Part shown: piece by piece, positions 5,891 to 10,810 of the stretch
Layout: each line of letters starts with the position of its first letter
Position numbering within the stretch: the stretch's first letter is position 1
Virus record (IMG/VR): IMGVR_UViG_3300025316_000058
Location: 1 to 26,047 of that record
Reading direction: 5' to 3' (one strand)
From: a virus
Length of the DNA stretch: 26,047 nucleotides
Notes under the pieces: model-generated
Databases searched by the model: none
Seen by the model: the letters and a program-made list of their open reading frames with translations, nothing else
What the model was told of the DNA's origin: nothing
Program-made: the position numbers and the translations under genes

Positions 5891-6527
5891 GTCTTTTCAG
5901 GCGGGGTGCTCGGGGATGTGGTATAAAAACCCCCGCGCTGCCGGAACCGTTGATGCGGTGCGGTGCGACCACTGCAACGTCGCACTCAACCGGGAGGACG
6001 GCGAACCCGGACTGCCGTGGATTCGCCGCGTAGCGCAATGGTGGAACCTTCATTCGGAGAACGCCACTGTGACCGAGCCTCACCACCAACCAACCAATAA
6101 TCAAATGACAAACAACGAAACAACCAAGCCCGCAGCGTCGGCATCCATGCCTTGTTCTGCATCTGATACCATCGCCCTGGTGCGCCGATATAACCGCTGG
6201 AGACGCGGAGATGAAACCCTTGAAATGGAACGCCCGAAAGTCATTGGAGAGGCTCTGGACGCTATCTGCGACATCGCGGAGAGGCTCGACTGTGAGCGCG
6301 ATTCAATGAAGGAGGTGATTAGTTCCATGCAGAATGAACTACTCACACTGCGCGACTGGATCGAGCGGGCGGTTCCTGTGCTCAATGTGGCGTGCTGCAT
6401 CGTTATTGAGGACTCGTTGGAACGTCTGAATGAGATAGCCGGGTGTCGCGGATTGCTCGAATTGTGTCCGGTGAATTTTCCGCAGAACGATGAGCGCACG
6501 CACGGTGCGCGAAAGGAGGGTCTATGA
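5838..6527 (+). CDS. Cassette 7 protein, open through attC site 8 into cassette 8 (229 aa)
   Basis: ATG 5838 is in the loop of attC-like site 7; GTG 5808 and ATG 5811 upstream are in the same frame but lie in the stem. After an N-terminal tag from the site (SARPPCSPS), the body has a CDHC pair (about residues 43-46) and a Trp-rich helix (WIRRVAQWWNLH); it may be a zinc-ribbon protein, family unknown. At 6060-6062 the frame crosses the cassette boundary as E-N-A, meets no stop in site 8 and runs into Met90, the start of the cassette 8 protein. A 229-aa fusion is therefore possible, although both halves look like separate small proteins. Confidence 0.55.
   Translation: MESEIEASDLSARPPCSPSFQAGCSGMWYKNPRAAGTVDAVRCDHCNVALNREDGEPGLPWIRRVAQWWNLHSENATVTEPHHQPTNNQMTNNETTKPAASASMPCSASDTIALVRRYNRWRRGDETLEMERPKVIGEALDAICDIAERLDCERDSMKEVISSMQNELLTLRDWIERAVPVLNVACCIVIEDSLERLNEIAGCRGLLELCPVNFPQNDERTHGARKEGL
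6056..6160 (-). repeat. attC-like site 8 (degenerate stem)
   Basis: Left core GGAGAAC (6056-6062), right core GTTCTGC (6154-6160). The right arm has the common pattern (GCGTCGGCATCCAT, spacer GCCTT), but pairing to the left arm is weak (around ACCGAGC). The right core is the exact complement of GCAGAAC at 6482-6488, and the left core is that of GTTCTCC at 5884-5890, so both neighbouring cassettes are correctly bounded. Confidence 0.62.
6105..6527 (+). CDS. Cassette 8 conserved phage protein (140 aa)
   Basis: ATG 6105 lies in the loop of attC-like site 8. Residues 10-20 (AASASMPCSAS) come from the site's right arm. The body (IALVRRYNRWRRGDETLEM, then a long heptad-like helix around CDIAERLDCERDSMKEVISSMQ) resembles a widespread small phage protein with an NRWRRG motif and a coiled coil, of unknown function. 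It crosses the right boundary as Q-N-D and ends with a TGA that overlaps an ATG at 6524 in site 9. It is in frame with, and fused to, the cassette 7 frame starting at 5838. Confidence 0.65.
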   Translation: MTNNETTKPAASASMPCSASDTIALVRRYNRWRRGDETLEMERPKVIGEALDAICDIAERLDCERDSMKEVISSMQNELLTLRDWIERAVPVLNVACCIVIEDSLERLNEIAGCRGLLELCPVNFPQNDERTHGARKEGL

Positions 6528-6577
6528 AAAAGAAATTGAAAAGCTTATGCACCGTTGCGTGGCGCGGCTTGTTCGCT
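6482..6577 (-). repeat. attC-like site 9
   Basis: Left core GCAGAAC (6482-6488), right core GTTCGCT (6571-6577). GCGCACGCACGGTGC (6494-6508) pairs with GCACCGTTGCGTGGCGC (6549-6565) when a T and a G on the right arm are left out, giving 15 pairs. The right spacer is GGCTT. The loop contains AGGAGG (6514-6519) four bases before ATG 6524. The right core matches AGCGAAC at 7291-7297. Confidence 0.92.
6514..6526 (+). promoter_or_regulatory. Shine-Dalgarno plus ATG in the loop of site 9
   Basis: AGGAGG at 6514-6519 is followed four bases later by ATG (6524-6526), which overlaps the stop of the cassette 8 gene (ATGA). This is one of only two strong ribosome binding sites noticed in the window. On the plus strand it leads into the antisense of the ClpP gene, so it seems to serve a reading frame that the present cassette, with its reversed gene, does not provide. 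Confidence 0.6.
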
Positions 6578-7279
6578 ATTGTCGATACTGGTGATGTTGT
6601 CCGTCAGTGGGATCGTGATGCAGCTAGTGGCCTCCTCGGTGGAATGCTGGACCGGCATGTTGAATTGCTGCTGAACAGCCCTTGGTGTAGCCAACCCGAT
6701 AGAAGCATCTTCATGAATTACGCTCAAATCCGCACCAAACGGGAAGAGCTTAGGAGCGATCTTCTGGACGAGTCCGTAATCCTTGGCCTCCTGTGGTGTG
6801 AGAGTGATTCGTGTCTCCATGTCGTTGATGATCGAATCAACATCCTTCCCTGTCGTGTCAGAAATCACTCGTGCAATGTTCTGATAGTCGATCCGAAGTC
6901 CCTTGAGCTTCTCCTCCATGTCCTTCTCGTCAAGGCGCTGCTGGTTGTTGAATGTCATGGAAACTCCGTGAATAAGGAATCGTGCGTTGGGAACGGATAT
7001 TCGCCGATCTCCGCTACAGAATATCACTACTCCGATGGAATCAACGCTCCCGAAGTTGTAAGTGATGACCTCTATAGGAGCACCCTTGAGGAAGTTGTAG
7101 ATCGAGAGGCCATGGAAAACCGAACCTCCTGGAGAGGAGATCATAAGATGGAGCTTCTTGAGTCCGGTCTGGAGCTTGGAGTCAATGACTCTCAGCAAGG
7201 ATGCGGCCGTCTGTGGGTTCACAGGTGCCATGAAGCGTATCCACGCTTCGTTGGTCGGGTAGGGAGGTTCTGTGGACAT
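6545..7279 (-). CDS. ClpP-like serine protease (cassette 9, 244 aa)
   Basis: ClpP/crotonase-fold protease. 'LMISSPGGSV' (oxyanion glycines 51-52) is followed by 'SVDSIGVVIF' with Ser81, 'ARFLIHGVS' with His104, and 'INDMETRITLTPQEAKDYGLV' with Asp153. The His-Asp spacing of 49 equals that of E. coli ClpP, so the triad is intact. Phage ClpP-like proteins usually mature capsids, but here it lies far from the capsid genes as the sole minus-strand gene in the array. The ATG is 12 bases inside the R' box of site 10, and the TAA falls in the left arm of its own attC (site 9), whose stem encodes the last residues (AAPRNGA). This is textbook integron cassette layout. The tail after about residue 195 is not ClpP-like. 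Confidence 0.9.
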   Translation of the reverse strand: MSTEPPYPTNEAWIRFMAPVNPQTAASLLRVIDSKLQTGLKKLHLMISSPGGSVFHGLSIYNFLKGAPIEVITYNFGSVDSIGVVIFCSGDRRISVPNARFLIHGVSMTFNNQQRLDEKDMEEKLKGLRIDYQNIARVISDTTGKDVDSIINDMETRITLTPQEAKDYGLVQKIAPKLFPFGADLSVIHEDASIGLATPRAVQQQFNMPVQHSTEEATSCITIPLTDNITSIDNSEQAAPRNGA

Positions 7280-7290
7280 GAATTTTCTTT

Positions 7291-7388
7291 AGCGAACGAT
7301 AAAATCCAGCCATGACTGCCCGCCCTACCGCTCCGCTCTCGCCATCGACTCCCGCCGGGCAGTCATTGGCTGCGATGCCTTGTTCGCT
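7291..7388 (-). repeat. attC-like site 10 (best example)
   Basis: AGCGAAC (7291-7297) and GTTCGCT (7382-7388) are perfect complements. Inside, 7304-7322 pairs without mismatch with 7356-7376 once two right-arm bases (one T of CATTGG and the C of CTGCGA) are left out, giving 19 pairs. Unpaired spacers are GATAAA (left) and GCCTT (right). Read on the minus strand, this is R''-5-3-extrahelical-6-extrahelical A, as in classical attC sites. The loop is 33 nt. Confidence 0.95.
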
Positions 7389-8079
7389 TTCGGCGTTGGA
7401 CTTGTTCTGCTGCGCCGGCGGGGCTGGGATGGGACTGCATCAAGCGGGCTTCAACGTCACCGGCGTGGATATCGTGGATCGGCCAAACTACCCGTTCACG
7501 TTCATCCTCGGGGACGCGCTGGAAGCCGACCTATCGGGCTTCGACTTCGTGTGGGCATCGCCTCCGTGCCAAGCTCATACAACGCTCAAGCACCGCACCG
7601 GGAAGGATTACGAATGCTTCATCACGCGCACCCGTGAAAAGCTCAAGGCGTGGGGTGGACCATACATCATCGAAAACGTGATGGGATCGCCGCTGGAAAA
7701 TCCAATCATGCTCTGCGGATCATCCTTCGGGCTGGGTGTGCGCCGTCATCGGCTCTTCGAGTCGAACGTGTTCTTGTGGCCGGCGGAGTGCCGCCACGAC
7801 CTGCAGCCCGAGCCGCTGGACATCACCGGCACTGGATCGCGCCGGAAGGGCGAAAGGCTCGACGGCAAAGGCGGAAACTCGCGGAAGCCTCGGAACCTCC
7901 AAGAAGCGCGGGACGCGATGGAAATGCCATGGGCTACGCGCAAGGAAATCTCACAAGCCATCCCGCCGGCCTTCTCGCGATACCTGGGCGAGCAGGTGGC
8001 GAAATTCTGTAAAGCGAACGCTTCGGATGTGCCGCAGGGCGCGTCCGAGGTGCCAAGCCCAGCCAAAGAGAAGCCTTAG
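7312..8079 (+). CDS. DNA (cytosine-5) methyltransferase (cassette 10, 255 aa)
   Basis: A C5-methyltransferase with motif I 'ALDLFCCAGGAGMG' (28-41), the PCQ loop 'WASPPCQ' (81-87; catalytic Cys86), 'YIIENV' (motif VI, about 118) and 'VRRHRLFES' (motif VIII). It is short, as phage Dcm-type enzymes are, with a reduced target-recognition domain. Likely role: protection from restriction. The enzyme core starts within a few residues of Met22 (ATG 7375), which lies in the right arm of attC-like site 10; ATG 7312 is the longer alternative, coding a Pro/Ser-rich tag from the loop. It crosses the right boundary as A-N-A and ends in the loop of site 11. Confidence 0.93.
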   Translation: MTARPTAPLSPSTPAGQSLAAMPCSLSALDLFCCAGGAGMGLHQAGFNVTGVDIVDRPNYPFTFILGDALEADLSGFDFVWASPPCQAHTTLKHRTGKDYECFITRTREKLKAWGGPYIIENVMGSPLENPIMLCGSSFGLGVRRHRLFESNVFLWPAECRHDLQPEPLDITGTGSRRKGERLDGKGGNSRKPRNLQEARDAMEMPWATRKEISQAIPPAFSRYLGEQVAKFCKANASDVPQGASEVPSPAKEKP

Positions 8080-8107
8080 CCCTGTCGGCACCATCCGATT
8101 GTTATGC
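8013..8107 (-). repeat. attC-like site 11
   Basis: Left core AGCGAAC (8013-8019), right core GTTATGC (8101-8107). GATGTGCCGCAGGGC (8026-8040) pairs with 8079-8094 when a T and a C on the right arm are left out. The left core is the exact complement of GTTCGCT at 7382-7388, extending to nine bases. The loop contains the stop of the cytosine methyltransferase gene. Confidence 0.88.
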
Positions 8108-8123
8108 TCTGAATTTTTTGAAC
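8101..8123. other. Empty cassette 11 (about 23 bp, no gene)
   Basis: The right core of site 11 (GTTATGC, 8101-8107) and the left core of site 12 (TTTGAAC, 8117-8123) are separated by only nine bases. Two attC-like sites therefore lie back to back without cargo. The boundary heptamers do not match each other, so this could be a cassette remnant after deletion rather than an intact mobile unit. Confidence 0.5.
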
Positions 8124-8225
8124 CGCCACCGACATGAAAAATGATATTCCTATTCTTGATCTCCCTCATTCTGATTCTTCGTCTTTACGACCCGTGTCGC
8201 CGGTAAAAGTCCCGCCTTGTTCGGC
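8117..8225 (-). repeat. attC-like site 12 (degenerate stem)
   Basis: Left core TTTGAAC (8117-8123), right core GTTCGGC (8219-8225), right spacer GCCTT as in the other sites. Pairing is limited to a short core (ACCGACA against TGTCGCCGGT with mismatches). The site is recognised mainly by its right arm and position. Confidence 0.5.
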
Positions 8226-8499
8226 TGGATTCTTCTGGTGGCGGGCGACTCCCGAAAAACCGTGGAGAATGGTCCAGATCGTGGACTTTGCTCCCGAGGG
8301 CGAACCGGATCTCTGCGCTTACGACCTGGAACTGAAAGAGTGGGGAGGGCGGACACTGAGAACATGGGCCAAGTGCGAACCAACTGGCGAATGGATAGAA
8401 ATCCGCAAGCCTGAAATACCTAAAGAGATGGATGCCAGACGGATGCGCGAACACGTCTGCGCGATGAACCGCGATATGGATTATGTGCGGAGCATGTGA
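8134..8499 (+). CDS. Cassette 12 small phage protein (121 aa)
   Basis: ATG 8134 lies in the left stem/loop of attC-like site 12. Residues 1-31, including VPPCSAG, are encoded by the site. The body (FFWWRATPEKPWRMVQIVD, then RTWAKCEPTGEWIEI) resembles small phage proteins with a beta-rich 'G-x-YWWR..PW' pattern that are common next to methyltransferase or DNA-modification genes; the function is unknown. It is the only plus-strand cassette gene that stops before the right boundary (TGA 8497-8499), and it is followed at once by a Shine-Dalgarno sequence for a leader ORF that does cross the boundary. Confidence 0.65.
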   Translation: MKNDIPILDLPHSDSSSLRPVSPVKVPPCSAGFFWWRATPEKPWRMVQIVDFAPEGEPDLCAYDLELKEWGGRTLRTWAKCEPTGEWIEIRKPEIPKEMDARRMREHVCAMNRDMDYVRSM

Positions 8500-8500
8500 C

Positions 8501-8570
8501 AGGAGGATTTATGATTGAGCAGAACGCCCAATATCCTGCCACCGGCAGCAACCGAAACGAAAATGAGTAA
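8501..8570 (+). CDS. Leader ORF across attC site 13 (19 aa, with Shine-Dalgarno)
   Basis: AGGAGG at 8501-8506 precedes ATG 8511 by four bases. The 19-codon frame crosses the cassette boundary in the common phase (E-Q-N-A), runs through the left arm and loop of site 13 and stops at TAA 8568-8570, overlapping the start of the next gene (ATG 8563). It looks like a translational-coupling leader that delivers ribosomes to the cassette 13 gene. The interval includes the ribosome binding site; coding is 8511-8570. Confidence 0.5.
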
Positions 8571-8616
8571 TGAAAATGAAATGATGTTGCCGGTTGGCAG
8601 CGATGCCTTGTTCGCT
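8519..8616 (-). repeat. attC-like site 13
   Basis: Left core GCAGAAC (8519-8525), right core GTTCGCT (8610-8616). ATCCTGCCACCGGCA (8533-8547) pairs fully with TGCCGGTTGGCAGCGAT (8588-8604) when a T and a C on the right arm are left out. The right spacer is GCCTT. The right core is the exact complement of AGCGAAC at 8895-8901. The arms are almost identical to site 4. Confidence 0.92.
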
Positions 8617-8916
8617 GAATTTGTCCGTCGTCACGCGCTTGCGATTGATGATCTGACTCAAGCGCAACTTGCCGAAGCAATTCGTCAGGCAATGCCGGAC
8701 TTCCGGCGAAACATCCACGCCAACGCTCAATCCGTGGTCTATCTCCCCGGGAGCGAAGCAGATCGCTGGAAGACTCTCTACCACGAATTACTGTGGGCTG
8801 TTGAATCGGTTCATGAAGGCGAGTCACGGCACGATACTGCGCTTCGATATATTCGTTCCGTGGAATCGCGTTGTGAGGGTCCATCTTGTGATCCAGCGAA
8901 CAGTGTTATTATGTGA
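8563..8916 (+). CDS. Cassette 13 uncharacterised protein (117 aa)
   Basis: ATG 8563 lies in the loop of attC-like site 13, in frame with further upstream codons but overlapping the leader ORF stop, which supports this start. Residues 9-20 (LPVGSDALFAEF) come from the right arm, as in the cassette 4 protein. The body is a helical protein (DDLTQAQLAEAIRQAM; later WKTLYHELLWAVESVHEGES) that I do not recognise. It crosses the array's right edge as A-N-S and stops 15 bases later in non-cassette sequence. Confidence 0.65.
   Translation: MSNENEMMLPVGSDALFAEFVRRHALAIDDLTQAQLAEAIRQAMPDFRRNIHANAQSVVYLPGSEADRWKTLYHELLWAVESVHEGESRHDTALRYIRSVESRCEGPSCDPANSVIM
8895..8901 (-). other. Lone R' core box: edge of the cassette array
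   Basis: AGCGAAC (GTTCGCT on the minus strand) is the exact complement of the right core of site 13 and closes cassette 13, but no partner arm or stem follows. In an integron this is where the first cassette abuts attI or a secondary integration site. The sequence beyond it (8902-8968) has no recognisable attI features. Confidence 0.6.
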
Positions 8917-8968
8917 CTTATGCCAAGATTGATCCATCAACCAAGTCGCGCTTACCGCCTCAAAATGA

Positions 8969-9256
8969 GTGCGGCAGGCAAAAAAATCCCAGGCGGTACA
9001 GGCAGCCCGGCGGGCGGCCTGCATCACGCCGGAAATGCTCCAGGACATGACCGCCAATCCTCCGCCGTGCCCCGGCGAGCCGATCCGCTCGCTGGAGTGG
9101 TGCAACATCCAGACCGGAGCCATCCTCCGCTGGACGCTGCTGCGCGGCCCGCGCGCCAACAACTACATCCTGCGCACCCCCGACGGCCGCCACAGCAAGC
9201 CCCATGGTATGGCCTGGATAATGTCCCACCTCCGCCCAATCCTGCTGAGTCATTGA
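8969..9256 (+). CDS. Small uncharacterised phage protein (95 aa)
   Basis: The open frame has a GTG at 8969 and an ATG at 9035 (Met23); the start is uncertain. The best-folded part is C-terminal: 'EWCNIQTGAILRWTLLRGPRANNYILRTPDGR' followed by 'PHGMAWIMSHLRPILL', which reads like a beta hairpin and a helix of a small nucleic-acid-associated protein. No family is recognised. It is the first backbone gene after the cassette array and lies 28 bases upstream of the helicase gene. The overlapping frame starting at 8920 is Pro/Arg-rich shadow sequence. Confidence 0.55.
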   Translation: MRQAKKSQAVQAARRAACITPEMLQDMTANPPPCPGEPIRSLEWCNIQTGAILRWTLLRGPRANNYILRTPDGRHSKPHGMAWIMSHLRPILLSH

Positions 9257-9284
9257 TTATTTTTCTGAATATCAACCAACCTAA

Positions 9285-10796
9285 ATGCTCCTCCGACCCT
9301 ACCAACAAGACTTCGTCAACTCCGTGGCCCGTGGCTTCAATGCCAATCACATGCGCCAGCTAGGCGTGCTGCCCACCGGCGGTGGCAAGACCATCGTTTT
9401 CGCCCACATCGCGGCCAGATTCCACACGAAACGTCAAGAGCGCACGCTAGTTCTAGCCCACCGGGAGGAACTCATTGAGCAGGCAGCCGACAAAATCCGC
9501 AAGGCCACCGGCATCGAAGCCAGCATCGAGAAAGCCGAGCGCCGGGCCGACCGCGAGGCGGCGGTGGTGGTCGCCTCGATCCAGACGATGCAGGGCGAGC
9601 GTCTAGCCACCTGGCCAAAAAATCACTTCGGGCTGATCGTGTGCGATGAGGCCCACCACGTCCTAGCCGACCAGTGGCAGGCCACCCTCGCTCATTTCGA
9701 TTCCCGCGTATTGGGTGTGACTGCCACGCCCGACCGGGGGGACAAGAAGAATCTCGCCGTCTATTTCCAAAACCTCGCTTACGAGTGCAATCTGCTCGAC
9801 CTCATCGGCAAAGGATTTCTCTCCCCCATCAGGATCAAGTCGGTTCCACTCAGGATCGACCTCAACGCAGTCAAGCAGACCGCCGGGGACTATGACAGCA
9901 ACCAGCTCGACGCGGCCATCACGCCCTACCTCAAGGAGATTGCCCGTTATCTAGCCACCGAGTGCCGGGACCGCAAAAAGATCGTCGTTTTCCTTCCGCT
10001 CATCCAGACCAGCAAGCGCTTCGTCGAGGAGTGCATGGCCGCCGGCATCTCCTCCTACCACATCGACGGCGCGTCGCCAGACCGCAAGGCCATCCTCTCC
10101 GATTTCTCCGCCGGCAATTTCCGCCTGCTTTCCAACGCCATGCTGCTCACCGAGGGCTGGGACGAGCCGGGCGTGGATTGCCTGCTGGTGCTGCGGCCCA
10201 CCAAGTCACGCGGGCTATACTCCCAGATGGTCGGTCGCGGCACCCGCGTATGCGAGGGCAAGGACCACCTCCTGCTGCTGGATTTCCTCTGGCTGCACGA
10301 GCGCCACAATCTGGCCAAGCCCGCATCGCTGGTCGCCCGCACCAAGGCGGAGGAGGATGCCATCACCGAGGCGCTCACGACCGCCGCCGACAAAGACCTT
10401 GGGGAAGCCGTCGAGCAAGCCGAGAACGAGCGCGAGGCGGCGCTCATCCGCACCATCGCCGAGAACGCCCGCAAGGCCGAGCGGTACTTGTCCATCGAGC
10501 ACGTCGGCGCGTTGCTCAAAGACCAGAAAATCCGCGATTACTCGCCCGTCTTCGGTTGGGAGACCGCCCCGGCCAGCATGGCCCAAACTCAAGTCCTGTC
10601 CCGCTTCGGCCTCAAATGCGCCACCAAGGGCGAGGCGTCCATGGTTATGGATCGCCTCTTCAACCGCTCCAAGGCCAAGCTCGCCACCGTCAAGCAGTTG
10701 CAATGGCTCGTCCGCTTCAAGCACCCGTCGCCCGAAACCTGCACCGCCGCCGAGGCAAAAGTTTTCCTCGACACCCGCTTCAAAAAAACCGTTTGA
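9285..10796 (+). CDS. SF2 DEAD/DEAH-box helicase (503 aa)
   Basis: Classical superfamily 2 helicase of the UvrB/ResIII type, with 'LRPYQQDFV' (Q-like motif, residues 3-11), Walker A PTGGGKT (30-36), 'VLAHREEL' (motif Ia), DEAHH (121-125), 'VTATPDR' (motif III) and 'QMVGRGTRV' (motif VI). It unwinds or remodels DNA at the cost of ATP during phage replication or recombination; partners are probably the two nucleases upstream of the cassette array and the primase-helicase downstream. The C-terminal 150 residues after the helicase core contain a charged helix (EAVEQAENEREAALIRTIAENARKAERYL) and a small unrecognised domain. The start at 9285 follows an A/T-rich leader without a Shine-Dalgarno sequence. 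Confidence 0.93.
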   Translation: MLLRPYQQDFVNSVARGFNANHMRQLGVLPTGGGKTIVFAHIAARFHTKRQERTLVLAHREELIEQAADKIRKATGIEASIEKAERRADREAAVVVASIQTMQGERLATWPKNHFGLIVCDEAHHVLADQWQATLAHFDSRVLGVTATPDRGDKKNLAVYFQNLAYECNLLDLIGKGFLSPIRIKSVPLRIDLNAVKQTAGDYDSNQLDAAITPYLKEIARYLATECRDRKKIVVFLPLIQTSKRFVEECMAAGISSYHIDGASPDRKAILSDFSAGNFRLLSNAMLLTEGWDEPGVDCLLVLRPTKSRGLYSQMVGRGTRVCEGKDHLLLLDFLWLHERHNLAKPASLVARTKAEEDAITEALTTAADKDLGEAVEQAENEREAALIRTIAENARKAERYLSIEHVGALLKDQKIRDYSPVFGWETAPASMAQTQVLSRFGLKCATKGEASMVMDRLFNRSKAKLATVKQLQWLVRFKHPSPETCTAAEAKVFLDTRFKKTV

Positions 10797-10810
10797 TCCC
10801 CCGACGAAAC

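Larger units (their letters stand above)
2289..8901 (-). mobile_element. Integron-type cassette array (13 attC-like sites, no integrase in window)
   Basis: Thirteen imperfect inverted repeats of 78-135 bp separate thirteen cassettes of about 23-865 bp. Ten sites fit a common attC template read on the minus strand: 7-nt R'' ending in AAC, 5-nt spacer, 3 paired bases, extrahelical base, 5-6 paired bases, extrahelical A, stem, variable loop, stem without the extra bases, 6-nt spacer, 7-nt R' starting with GTT. Sites 5, 8 and 12 are degenerate. Seven cassettes begin and end with exactly complementary heptamers. The right edge is a lone R' box at 8895-8901; the left edge is in the VRR-NUC stop codon. 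Cargo: methyltransferases, a ClpP-like protease, zinc ribbons and unknowns. The polarity call rests on comparison with the aadA1 attC site as I remember it. Confidence 0.85.

Noticed and set aside
6524-7315. A 263-aa plus-strand open frame with a good Shine-Dalgarno sequence, covering the whole ClpP gene in antisense
   Set aside because: The minus-strand frame has an intact ClpP triad and motifs; the plus-strand translation has no recognisable domain. The start signals are kept as a feature of site 9, but the long frame is taken as a shadow.
2289-8616. The hairpins as intrinsic terminators or as simple transcript-processing hairpins
   Set aside because: No U-tracts follow them, the loops contain start codons of the next gene, and the two extra bases on one arm plus matching outer heptamers across cassettes are not features of terminators.
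2289-8901. Insertion sequences or MITEs between the genes
   Set aside because: No transposase, no target-site duplications, and the stems differ in sequence from site to site while the architecture is constant.
8920-9363. A 147-aa Pro/Arg-rich open frame between the array and the helicase
   Set aside because: The composition is typical of an out-of-frame shadow in GC-rich DNA and it overlaps the helicase start; the 8969-9256 frame is more protein-like.
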